Of a DNA stretch of 5,577 nt, positions 1 to 5,577 are shown in pieces. This stretch comes from an uncultured Eubacteriales bacterium (GTDB lineage Bacteria; Bacillota_A; Clostridia; Christensenellales; Aristaeellaceae): the NCBI GenBank assembly GCA_900313545.1, contig OMRS01000249.1, positions 1-5,577 of the forward strand, written 5' to 3'. The translations under genes were made by a program, and so were the position numbers. How positions within the stretch are numbered: the stretch's first letter is position 1; the number at the start of each line of letters is the position of its first letter. Below the pieces are notes generated by a model. That model saw nothing but the letters and a program-made list of their open reading frames with translations. It ran no database searches and had not been told where the DNA came from.

Positions 1-73
1 ACCAGGTACAAAAGGAATGCAGACTTTCTTTCCTGACATACCCGGGAGATTACGGGCTCCGGGTAAGAACCAT

Positions 74-234
74 AAACCGATAACATCCGGCATTTCTCAA
101 AAACCAGTTTTGCCCGATCCGATGAAAAAACCGATAAAATCCGCTCGTTTCCAAAAACCAGTTTTTACCTTTTTACAATAAAACCGACGAAATCCGGACT
201 TCCCCAAAAACCAGTTTTGTTATCAAATCTTAAG
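74..234. repeat. Alternating repeat array with a 27-bp step (three 38-bp copies)
   Basis: AAACC occurs at 74, 101, 128, 155, 181 and 208, a step of 27, 27, 27, 26 and 27 bp. Units alternate between type A (AAACCGAYRAMATCCG at 74, 128 and 181) and type B (AAACCAGTTTT at 101, 155 and 208). Each A-plus-B pair makes a 38-bp conserved block (74-111, 128-165, 181-218). Its two ends are conserved and the middle 8 or so bases vary; blocks are separated by 16 and 15 unique bases. The B core AAAAC-CA-GTTTT is a near-palindrome. It does not look like a CRISPR, because the spacers are too short and the blocks are only partly conserved. It may be an intergenic repeat family, an operator array, or the decayed coding end described in the findings. 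Confidence 0.7.
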
Positions 235-258
235 GGAAAGCAACGATAAGACACGATG

Positions 259-275
259 GGACTTGAATCAGGTCC
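259..275. repeat. 17-bp near-perfect palindrome
   Basis: GGACTTGA and TCAGGTCC are inverted copies around one central A, with a single mismatch in eight positions. It is in non-coding DNA between the terminator and the repeat array. It could be an operator or a small hairpin; nothing else shows its role. Confidence 0.35.
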
Positions 276-359
276 ACCGGAGAGCTTTACTCCGCATGTG
301 TAAAGATTCCGGATCTCTACAGATGAAACAGCCGGGGCCGATGTCACCCAAAACACCAG

Positions 360-417
360 AAAAATAAAAGAGGCGAAAAGCCCCGCAGAGCAGGATTACT
401 TCTGCTTTGCGGGGCTT
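360..417 (-). terminator. Strong rho-independent terminator, minus strand
   Basis: A 16-bp stem (378-393 with 402-417, one G-U pair) rich in GC, with an 8-nt loop. On the minus strand it is followed by TTTTCGCC and then TTTTATTTTT (360-369); on the plus strand no T-run follows. It is about 207 nt past the secreted-protein stop and probably ends that transcript. The space between carries no convincing gene. Confidence 0.75.
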
Positions 418-585
418 GATGCTGTAGGGGTCAGGAGGGATTTCGAAAGTCACCGGAGGAAACCTGAAAGCGGCTCCGGAAGGAGTGCGCAGGCGCTCCC
501 GATGATCCGCGGCGGAACACAAGATGCCGGAAGGGAGACTTCGTTATGCTCATGGCGCGGAAGAAGACATGAGAAGCAGGGATTT

Positions 586-606
586 CCCGGAAGATGAACC
601 TCCGGG
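586..606 (-). other. Hairpin just after the secreted-protein gene
   Basis: On the minus strand CCCGGAGG pairs with CTTCCGGG (8 pairs, one G-U) around TTCAT, about 19 nt after the stop at 625. AAATCCC follows rather than a U-run, so it is a weak terminator at best. It may stabilise the transcript end. The stronger terminator is at 378-417. Confidence 0.4.
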
Positions 607-624
607 GCCGATCCCGTCAGGAAT

Positions 625-1131
625 TTATTTGGCGGCGGCTTTCAGGGTCCCAATGATCGTCTTTGCATTCTGTTCCGAGTTCTCGTCGGTCAGCCAGAAG
701 CAGATTTCAAGATAGTCTTTCCCGTCTTCAAAAACATACGTGAGGGTTCTGAATAGCTTGTCATTAAAAGGTTCGACAGCGCGGTACCATCCGACAGGGA
801 TATCGCCGATTTTATCATCCTTGTTGATTTCGGAAGCGCTGTATTCTTCACCTTCTTTGGCGGCGTATTCACCCGGCGTGTCCGGATAGCCTTCCTTGCT
901 GAACTGATAGATGTTGATGGTCAGAGAGGAATCATCGGTGTCCAGATAGGCCACCATATCATCCGCAAGGTCCTCCGGTGTGAGTTCGAGTTCGACGTAA
1001 TTTTCCGGAATGTCGATGGTGAAGGAGGAAGTGCCCAAGGCGTAGGTTTTGGTTCCGTCAGCCAGGCCGATGGCCGCAAGCAGTGTGAGAAGGGAAATGC
1101 AGAGTAAAAAGACGATGTGATTCCTTTTCAT
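625..1131 (-). CDS. Small secreted protein of unknown function
   Basis: 168 residues. I do not recognise the family. The first 24 residues form a signal peptide (MKRN, a leucine-rich core, then AAIGLA) with likely cleavage before D25. C11 lies in the hydrophobic core and does not make a lipobox, so it is not a lipoprotein. The mature part is acidic (many Asp and Glu), with alternating hydrophobic strands such as SFTIDIPENYVELEL (36-50), SLTINIYQF (69-77), PVGWYRAVEP (112-121) and LFRTLTYVFEDGKDYLEICF (126-145), and a C-terminal helix (EQNAKTIIGTLKAAAK). The pattern of an SFTIDIPENY-like start, a hydrophobic core and a late helix recalls PsbP/Mog1-like (DUF1795-type) domains, but that is only a guess. 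The start at 1131 has AAAGGAG (1140-1146) 8 nt upstream. It is second in a likely operon after the AIM24-family gene. Real-gene confidence is high and function confidence low. Confidence 0.88.
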   Translation of the reverse strand: MKRNHIVFLLCISLLTLLAAIGLADGTKTYALGTSSFTIDIPENYVELELTPEDLADDMVAYLDTDDSSLTINIYQFSKEGYPDTPGEYAAKEGEEYSASEINKDDKIGDIPVGWYRAVEPFNDKLFRTLTYVFEDGKDYLEICFWLTDENSEQNAKTIIGTLKAAAK

Positions 1132-1195
1132 ATGATGATCTCCTTTACCGATGAAAAGTCGTGAGAGAACTGAGGGGAAAAGGGGGCGCAGTGTC

Positions 1196-1873
1196 TCAGG
1201 ACTTCTTGGGAATCAGGCTTGCGATGAAATGGGCAAATCCGGACATCGGCATGGTCTGGATCACGACCCGGCCAGGTCCGGTGACCAGGGTATTGAACAT
1301 GCCTTCTCCGCCGAAGAGCGCGTTTTTGACTCCCTTGATCTTTGTGACCTCCATGGTGACGGAAGCGTCCATCATGGCCAGATAGCCGGTGTCAATCACC
1401 ATCTGCTCTCCGCGCTGGAGGTTGTACTCGACGGTTGATCCGTCGATCTCCAGGAAGGCCAGTCCTTCTCCGGACAGCTTCTGCATCACAAAGCCTTCAC
1501 CGCCGAGGAAGCCGGTGGATGCTTTCTGCTGGAAATGCACGTCCATTTCCACACCTTCGGTGGAAGCAAGGAAGGAGCCCTTCTGGCAGATGACCGGATT
1601 GGAACGGCTGATTTCCACGACCTTGATGTCACCGGGAAATTTCGAGGCAAATGCGATCATCCCGGGTCCTCCTTTCGCGGTGTAACGGTTGACAAATGCG
1701 CTTTCGCCGGAGAACATGCGGCCGAACATCTTTCCTGCTCCTCCGCCGGAGGTCTGCATGTCCATGTTGGGGGTCATCCAGCTCATGGCGCCGGATTCGC
1801 AGAGAACGGATTCGCCACCGTCCAGATGGCAAATCACGACGGGCATCGGTTCACCCTTGATTTCATACTTCAT
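1196..1873 (-). CDS. AIM24/TIGR00266-family protein
   Basis: 225 residues, the usual size of the TIGR00266 family, which is related to yeast mitochondrial AIM24. The bacterial function is not established. The fold is a beta-rich barrel rich in glycine turns, with no signal peptide or membrane helix, so the protein is cytoplasmic. Family features seen are ESVLCESGAMSWMTPNMDMQ (21-40), the SGGGAGKMFGRMFSGESAFVN stretch (42-62, glycine-rich), FPGDIKVVEI (79-88), GSFLASTEGVEM (99-110) and GGEGFVMQKLSGEGLAFLE (124-142). GGEGMFNTLVTGPGRVVIQT (188-207) and a hydrophobic C-terminus follow. The start at 1873 is backed by GGAGG (1883-1887) 9 nt upstream. It has its own promoter and is separated from oppA by a terminator, so it is not part of the transporter operon. 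The secreted-protein gene follows 64 nt downstream with no terminator between, so they are probably co-transcribed. Family call is firm; role unknown. Confidence 0.93.
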   Translation of the reverse strand: MKYEIKGEPMPVVICHLDGGESVLCESGAMSWMTPNMDMQTSGGGAGKMFGRMFSGESAFVNRYTAKGGPGMIAFASKFPGDIKVVEISRSNPVICQKGSFLASTEGVEMDVHFQQKASTGFLGGEGFVMQKLSGEGLAFLEIDGSTVEYNLQRGEQMVIDTGYLAMMDASVTMEVTKIKGVKNALFGGEGMFNTLVTGPGRVVIQTMPMSGFAHFIASLIPKKS

Positions 1874-1969
1874 GTGTGTTTACCTCCAATATTATACTCA
1901 GTGAAATGCGGGATGCCGCCGGAGAGCGGGGGGACCCCATCACGGGCGGGATTCCTTTGCTGTATGAAT

Positions 1970-1997
1970 ACTATACGATAAAGCGCCTGGAGGTCAA
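1970..1997 (-). promoter_or_regulatory. Sigma-A type promoter for the AIM24-family gene
   Basis: On the minus strand TTGACC (1992-1997) is followed after 16 bp by TATAGT (1970-1975), close to the TTGACA/TATAAT consensus. Transcription would start near 1963, giving a leader of about 90 nt. The leader is GC-rich and can fold (CCGCC with GGCGG around a GGGG-TCC-CCCC hairpin), but I do not recognise a riboswitch. A TATAAT at 1891-1896 also exists. It sits only about 20 nt from the ATG, almost on the ribosome binding site, and I see no matching -35, so it is less likely. Confidence 0.75.
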
Positions 1998-2094
1998 TTG
2001 ATATTTTATGAACGGCCACCCTCAGGGGCCGGATGGCGGTCTTCCGCCGGGAAGCACGGGGCGGGAAGGAGGACTGGGCTGGCGGGACCTGAGG

Positions 2095-2133
2095 AAAGGA
2101 AAACGGCCATACAGGGAAGCCCCTGCATGGCCG
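2095..2133 (-). terminator. Rho-independent terminator of the opp operon
   Basis: On the minus strand CGGCCAT pairs with ATGGCCG, then after one mismatched pair CAGGG pairs with CCCTG around a 4-nt loop (stem 2104-2133). A T-rich tail TTTTCCTTT follows. It lies about 70 nt past the oppA stop with no gene in between, so it ends the oppD-oppF-oppA transcript. Confidence 0.82.
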
Positions 2134-2151
2134 CGATGGATTTTCTGAGAG

Positions 2152-2174
2152 GGAACCTGCACGGGGCGGGTTCC
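2152..2174 (-). other. Small hairpin in the oppA 3' untranslated region
   Basis: A perfect 6-bp inverted repeat (GGAACC / GGTTCC) with an 11-nt loop, about 28 nt after the oppA stop and just before the terminator hairpin. It has no U-tail. It may protect the mRNA end or may be chance. Confidence 0.3.
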
Positions 2175-2201
2175 GCATCAAAACGGGGAATTGACCGGAA
2201 A

Positions 2202-3968
2202 TCAGTCGATGTAGGCGTAGGTCCAGATGACGTCGCCGGTGGCAAGACGGATCACGTCATGCACGTTGGGCTTGAGCATCTGGGGAGTGGTGTAGTAGTA
2301 CAGGGGAGCAACGCTGCCGGTGGCCATCAGGACATTCTCAGCCTGTGCAGCCAGCTTGGCACGCTCTGCAGGATCGGTGGCCGCCTTGACGGCATCCACG
2401 AGCTTGTCATAGGAATCAGCCCAGGTCTGGTTGCCTTCGGGTCCCCAGTAGGCGCCAACGCCGGCATCCTTGGTGACTTCGCTGTTGCGGGTGTAGTCGC
2501 CGATGGGACGGCCAAGCCGCGGATAGTTGTTGCCGGAAGCGGAGATGAAGATCTCCAGGAAGTTGACGACGTCGTTGAAGTCGGCAATCCAGCCCATACG
2601 AGCGGCCTCGGCGTCGCCGGCCTTCAGCTTGGTCTGCAGGGTGGCCCAGGCTTCCTGGTTCACGACACCGGAGATGCCGAAGCGGTTCCAGGTCTCCTGG
2701 ACATACTGGATGATCAGGGCGTTGTTGCCGCTGTTGTTGAAGGCGAACTCGATGGACGGGAAGTCGGTGAACTGGATGTCGCCGCCCTCGATGGTGCCGG
2801 TGTAGGGATAGCCCAGATCGATCAGGGTCTGGAGAGCTGCAACCTGATCCACGGTCAGATCGGGGTTCACGTCGGAGAACTCGTTGGTTCCGGTGTACCA
2901 GGAGCCGTAGCCCTCGGCAGCGCGGACGTTGTTGTTGAGGCCGTCGGAGAGGCTGTCCGGGAAGAAGCCGGTGGCCGGCACTTCGCCGCCCTTGGTCACA
3001 TAGGTGACAACCTCAAAGCGGTTGATCAGCTGTCCCAGAGCGAAGCGGGCCTTGCTCTGCTCCTGAACGGAGAGCTGCTTGGTGGAGGGGCTCAGGTCCT
3101 TGTAGACGTTAAAGAGGATGTAATAGGTTCCCTGAGTGGGCCAGAAGGCCAGTTCGCCGTTATACGTGGCCTGCAGGCGTTCATACTCGGAAGAGGCAAT
3201 GGACTGAATATAGGAAACGGTGTTGTTCTCATAGGCGGTCAGGATGGCGGTGTTGTCCTCGGAGAGGAAGAACTCGAGGCCGTCCAGCTTCATCGCGCCC
3301 GCATTCCAGTAGTTGGGGTTCTTTTCGAAGACGATCACGTCATCCACCGCATACTTGGTCATGCGGAAGGGGCCGGTGCCGATGTAGGTCTCGGGATTGG
3401 TGGCCCAGACGCCCTCGTTGTCAGCCAGCTCCACGCGGACCGGGAAGAAGGGCACGAAAGCCAGCAGATCCAGGAAGTAGGCGCAGGGCTGGGGCAGATG
3501 CACCACGAGGGTACGGGCGGCGTCATCCACGTCCACATTCAGGCTGCCGTCTTCCTTGCGGGAGATCACATCATAGAGGAAGCCGTAGTCGGCGCCCAGC
3601 TCCGGAGAGGCGGCGCGCTCCCAGGAAGCCTTGATCTGGGAGGCGGTCAGGTCGGTGCCGTCGGACCACTTGAGGCCTTCGCGAAGGACGAAGGAGTAGG
3701 TCAGGCCATCCTCGGAGATGGTGTAGGACTCCGCGAGCTCAGGGGATTTGACGGGCTCGCCCTTTTCATCAAGCTGGAAGCCGATGAGGCCGACGAAGGA
3801 TGAACGGATGATGTTGGAACCTGTGCTGGCACTGTTGAGAGCGGGGTCCATGGACAGGGGAGTGCCGCCGCCCAGGAACATCTTGACAACCTTGCCTTCC
3901 GCGCCGGCGAAGCAGACCATGGACATGACCATGACTGCCGCAAGCAGAAGAGTGACGAGTTTCTTCAT
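2202..3968 (-). CDS. oppA: Extracellular peptide-binding protein of the ABC importer (OppA/SBP family 5)
   Basis: Captures peptides outside the membrane and delivers them to the importer. It has 588 residues, starting MKKLVTLLLAAVMVMSM. The signal peptide has a likely cleavage after AGA (residue 23). The only cysteine there (C19, after V18) does not make a lipobox, so this looks like a secreted rather than lipid-anchored protein, which is odd for a Gram-positive. Family-5 hallmarks are LAESYTISEDGLTYSFVLREG with LKWSDGT (78-105), GTGPFRMTKY (197-206), KNPNYWNAG (216-224) and LINRFEVVTYVTKGG with PATGFFP (314-337). RMGWIADFND (457-466) matches the E. coli OppA segment RAGWCADYN, whose Asp binds the peptide amino group; Asp463 is the equivalent by eye. 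This favours oligopeptides, but nickel, heme or other family-5 ligands are not excluded. It is last in the operon and followed by a terminator. The GC-rich codon use leaves a long antisense frame open, which I do not count as a gene. Confidence 0.95.
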   Translation of the reverse strand: MKKLVTLLLAAVMVMSMVCFAGAEGKVVKMFLGGGTPLSMDPALNSASTGSNIIRSSFVGLIGFQLDEKGEPVKSPELAESYTISEDGLTYSFVLREGLKWSDGTDLTASQIKASWERAASPELGADYGFLYDVISRKEDGSLNVDVDDAARTLVVHLPQPCAYFLDLLAFVPFFPVRVELADNEGVWATNPETYIGTGPFRMTKYAVDDVIVFEKNPNYWNAGAMKLDGLEFFLSEDNTAILTAYENNTVSYIQSIASSEYERLQATYNGELAFWPTQGTYYILFNVYKDLSPSTKQLSVQEQSKARFALGQLINRFEVVTYVTKGGEVPATGFFPDSLSDGLNNNVRAAEGYGSWYTGTNEFSDVNPDLTVDQVAALQTLIDLGYPYTGTIEGGDIQFTDFPSIEFAFNNSGNNALIIQYVQETWNRFGISGVVNQEAWATLQTKLKAGDAEAARMGWIADFNDVVNFLEIFISASGNNYPRLGRPIGDYTRNSEVTKDAGVGAYWGPEGNQTWADSYDKLVDAVKAATDPAERAKLAAQAENVLMATGSVAPLYYYTTPQMLKPNVHDVIRLATGDVIWTYAYID

Positions 3969-3975
3969 GAGTTTT

Positions 3976-3982
3976 CCTCCTT
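3976..3982 (-). promoter_or_regulatory. oppA ribosome binding site (decides the start)
   Basis: AAGGAGG on the minus strand is 7 nt upstream of the ATG at 3968. The frame stays open 28 codons further upstream to an ATG at 4052, but that one lies inside the end of oppF. Only the 3968 start is followed directly by a signal peptide, so 3968 is the start. Confidence 0.92.
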
Positions 3983-4002
3983 GAAGTAATGATATTTGTT
4001 CA

Positions 4003-4018
4003 CGCCCCTTTCGGGACG
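4003..4018 (-). other. GNRA-capped hairpin in the oppF-oppA gap
   Basis: On the minus strand CGTCCC pairs with GGGGCG (six pairs, one G-U) around a GAAA tetraloop. It sits 11 nt after the oppF stop and about 20 nt before the oppA ribosome binding site. No U-run follows, so it is not an intrinsic terminator, and I found no convincing promoter in the 61-bp gap. A possible role is an mRNA stability or processing element that lets oppA be made in excess over the ATPases, as binding proteins often are; that is inference. Confidence 0.5.
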
Positions 4019-4029
4019 GGAAACACGCT

Positions 4030-5019
4030 TTACAGATTGTGGCACGCCACAAAATGGCCGGGAGCCGCTTCGGCCATGGCCGGGCAGATTTCGGCGCACC
4101 TGGCCGTCGCTCTGGAGCAGCGGGTGCGGAAAGGACACCCGGAGGGCACCCTCAGGGGAGAGGGGACATCGCCCTCCAGCACGATGCGCTTCTGTTTGCG
4201 GCTCTCCCGGGGATCCGGGATGGGAACGGCGCTCATCAGGGAAATCGTATAGGGGTGCAGGGGATGATGGGTCAGCTCGTTGGAGGGCGCGATCTCCATC
4301 ATGTGTCCCAGGTACATGACCGCGATCCGGTTGGAGATGTGCTTGACCACGCTGATGTCGTGGGCGATGAACAGATAGGTCAGTCCCAGCTGTTTCTGCA
4401 GGTCCTCCAGCATGTTGATCACCTGGGCCTGAATGGACACGTCCAGGGCGGACACCGGCTCGTCGCAGACGATGAACTCGGGATTGGAGGCCAGAGCGCG
4501 GGCGATGCCGATGCGCTGGCGCTGTCCGCCGGAGAATTCATGGGCATAGCGGGTGGCGTGCTCGGTATTGAGACCCACCAGTGTCATCAGCTCCCGGACG
4601 CGGTTGTCCCGGTCCTTTTTGGTCGGGCACAGGTGGTGCACGTCAATGGGCTCGGCGACGATGTCGGCCACCGTCATGCGGGGGTTGAGAGAGGAATAGG
4701 GGTCCTGAAAGACCATCTGCGCACGGCGGCGGAAGGCGTGAATGGCTTCCTTGCCCTCGACTTTCTGGCCGTCAAACCAGATTTCCCCGGAGGTGGGCCT
4801 GTAAAGCTGGAGCATGGTGCGGCCCACCGTGGTTTTGCCGCATCCGCTCTCGCCCACCAGTCCCAGGGTTTCGCCCTTGGAGATGTCAAAGGAGATGTCG
4901 TCCACCGCCTTGAGCATGGTGGTCTTGAAAAGCCCGGTGCTGATGGGGAAGTACTGCCTCAGGTGAGATACCTGCACCAGATACCGGGGGTCGGGTCGGA
5001 AGGCCTGATCCTGTGCCAT
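4030..5019 (-). CDS. oppF: Oligopeptide/dipeptide ABC importer ATPase OppF/DppF
   Basis: Second ATPase of the peptide importer, expected to pair with OppD under the permease. It has 329 residues, a full-length size for the family. Visible motifs in order are Walker A GESGCGKT (56-63), Q-loop VFQDPYSSLNP (Gln105), signature FSGGQRQRI (162-170), Walker B FIVCDEPVSALD (182-193; Glu187) and switch His220 in IAHD. The oligopeptide C-terminal domain follows from about 250 (HPLHPYTISLMSAVPIPDP). Its cysteines C295, C301, C308 and C326 have exactly the spacing seen in OppD (CX5CX6CX17C), with an extra C312. This suggests a [4Fe-4S] site in both subunits (inference from relatives). The start is the ATG at 5019, which overlaps the oppD stop as TAATG. 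GAGGAGG lies about 10 nt upstream, inside oppD. All nucleotide-binding motifs are intact. The substrate could be oligopeptides or dipeptides; the binding protein favours oligopeptides. Confidence 0.96.
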   Translation of the reverse strand: MAQDQAFRPDPRYLVQVSHLRQYFPISTGLFKTTMLKAVDDISFDISKGETLGLVGESGCGKTTVGRTMLQLYRPTSGEIWFDGQKVEGKEAIHAFRRRAQMVFQDPYSSLNPRMTVADIVAEPIDVHHLCPTKKDRDNRVRELMTLVGLNTEHATRYAHEFSGGQRQRIGIARALASNPEFIVCDEPVSALDVSIQAQVINMLEDLQKQLGLTYLFIAHDISVVKHISNRIAVMYLGHMMEIAPSNELTHHPLHPYTISLMSAVPIPDPRESRKQKRIVLEGDVPSPLRVPSGCPFRTRCSRATARCAEICPAMAEAAPGHFVACHNL

Positions 5020-5577
5020 TATTCCTCAACCTCCTCTCCGGGCTGCTCTTCATAGCAGACGCCGTCCTTGACATTCATCCAGCAGGCGGACAGGTGATCG
5101 TGCCCCACCCAGTATTCCTTCGGCTTTTGCTGAAGGCAGATCTTCATGGCCCGGTCACACCGGGGGGCAAAGGGGCATCCCGGGGGCATATGCAGAAGAT
5201 CGATGGGGGTCCCGGTGATGGGGACCAGGCGGGTCTTCTCATCGTCGCTCATGTCGGGAATGGAGCGCATGAGGCCGCGGGTGTACTCGTGCCGGGGATG
5301 ATAGAAGATGGCGTCGGTGGTGCCGCGCTCGCAGACGCCGCCGGCGTACATGACGATCACCTCGTCGCAGATGGAGGCGATGACGCCCATGTCGTGGGTG
5401 ATCATGATGATGGCCATGCCCAGCTCCTTCTGAAGGGAAAGCATCAGGTCCAGAATCTGCGCCTGGATGGTCACGTCAAGGGCGGTGGTGGGTTCGTCGG
5501 CGATAAGGATGTCCGGCTCGCACGCCAGGGCCATGGCGATCATGATGCGCTGGCGCATGCCGCCGGACTGTTCGAAG
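5019..5577 (-). CDS. oppD: Oligopeptide/dipeptide ABC importer ATPase OppD/DppD, C-terminal part (N-terminus cut by window edge)
   Basis: One of the two cytoplasmic ATPases that power peptide uptake. 185 residues are visible; the Walker A and Q-loop half lies beyond the right edge. The first visible residues are the ABC signature ([10 protein letters not shown], residues 1-10). They are followed by Walker B ([12 protein letters not shown], 23-34; catalytic Glu at 28), the switch histidine (ITHD, His61) and the oligopeptide-transporter C-terminal extension from about residue 85. That extension has GCPFAPRC and four cysteines, C134, C140, C147 and C165 (CX5CX6CX17C). In structurally studied relatives such cysteines hold a [4Fe-4S] cluster; that is family knowledge and is not shown here. 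The acidic tail ([10 protein letters not shown]) also encodes the ribosome binding site of the next gene. The TAA stop shares its last base with the oppF ATG, so the two are probably translationally coupled. The D/F assignment rests on gene order and the MRQR signature. The internal ATG at 5558 is not the start, because the frame runs on in-family to the edge. Confidence 0.93.
   Translation of the reverse strand, partial: FEQSGGMRQRIMIAMALACEPDILIADEPTTALDVTIQAQILDLMLSLQKELGMAIIMITHDMGVIASICDEVIVMYAGGVCERGTTDAIFYHPRHEYTRGLMRSIPDMSDDEKTRLVPITGTPIDLLHMPPGCPFAPRCDRAMKICLQQKPKEYWVGHDHLSACWMNVKDGVCYEEQPGEEVEE

Larger units (their letters stand above)
1..624. other. Non-coding stretch: array, palindrome, terminator and hairpins
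   Basis: No open frame here has a ribosome binding site together with protein-like content. Apart from the separately listed elements it has a weak hairpin at 41-63 (CCCGGGAG with CTCCGGG, one bulged base). The 418-585 part between the terminator and the hairpin shows nothing I can name. Short frames that reach the left edge are too short to judge. Confidence 0.6.

Noticed and set aside
1..39. Possible minus-strand gene start (MSGKKVCIPFVPG) running off the left edge
   Set aside because: Only 13 codons are visible and no ribosome binding site precedes the ATG; plus-strand frames are open at the edge as well, so nothing can be decided.
74..218. CRISPR array
   Set aside because: Only three blocks, spacers of 15-16 bp, a variable centre within the repeat and no cas genes.
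240..310. tRNA remnant on the minus strand (GATTCAAGTCCC resembles a T-loop)
   Set aside because: The T-stem does not pair and no D-arm, anticodon arm or acceptor stem can be built.
268..522. 84-codon minus-strand frame over the terminator
   Set aside because: It runs through the terminator stem, has no ribosome binding site and no protein-like pattern.
332..612. Repeated CCGGGGCCGAT at 332-342 and 602-612
   Set aside because: An 11-base GC-rich match in a window of this size is expected by chance.
1998..3803. Open frame of about 600 codons on the plus strand
   Set aside because: It is fully antisense to oppA, rich in G, V, D and H residues with no domain, and explained by the GC-biased codons of oppA.
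3989..3994. TATCAT as a -10 box for a separate oppA promoter
   Set aside because: No usable -35 sequence lies 16-18 bp upstream.
4039..5055. Open frame of 338 codons on the plus strand
   Set aside because: It is antisense to oppF and the oppD end, with the same low-complexity composition and no domain; a shadow frame.

Overview
The window reads as a chromosomal segment of a moderately GC-rich Gram-positive anaerobe, probably in the Clostridia (Bacillota). The reasons are strong AGGAGG-type ribosome binding sites, an oligopeptide transporter operon with the binding protein last, and a TIGR00266/AIM24-type gene of the kind common in these bacteria. I cannot fix the genus; a rumen or gut Christensenellales-like organism would fit but is a guess. 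All five supported genes lie on the minus strand, so the segment is read from right to left.

Right part (5577 to 2104): the end of an oligopeptide/dipeptide ABC importer operon. It holds a left-over C-terminal part of the first ATPase (oppD, cut by the window edge), the second ATPase (oppF, whose ATG shares one base with the oppD stop) and, after a short gap with a GNRA-capped hairpin, the peptide-binding protein (oppA). A good rho-independent terminator follows. The permease genes (oppB, oppC) are presumably beyond the right edge. The binding protein captures peptides outside the membrane, and the OppD/OppF pair hydrolyses ATP to drive import.

Middle part (1997 to 625): a separate two-gene unit with its own sigma-A type promoter (TTGACC, 16 bp, TATAGT). 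It encodes an AIM24/TIGR00266-family protein and then a small secreted protein of unknown function.

Left part (1 to 624): no convincing gene. It holds a hairpin just after the last gene, a strong minus-strand terminator, a 17-bp near-palindrome and an alternating repeat array with a 27-bp step. That array is the most unusual thing in the window. The rest is ordinary, and I see no sign of a new defence system, mobile element, CRISPR array or RNA gene.
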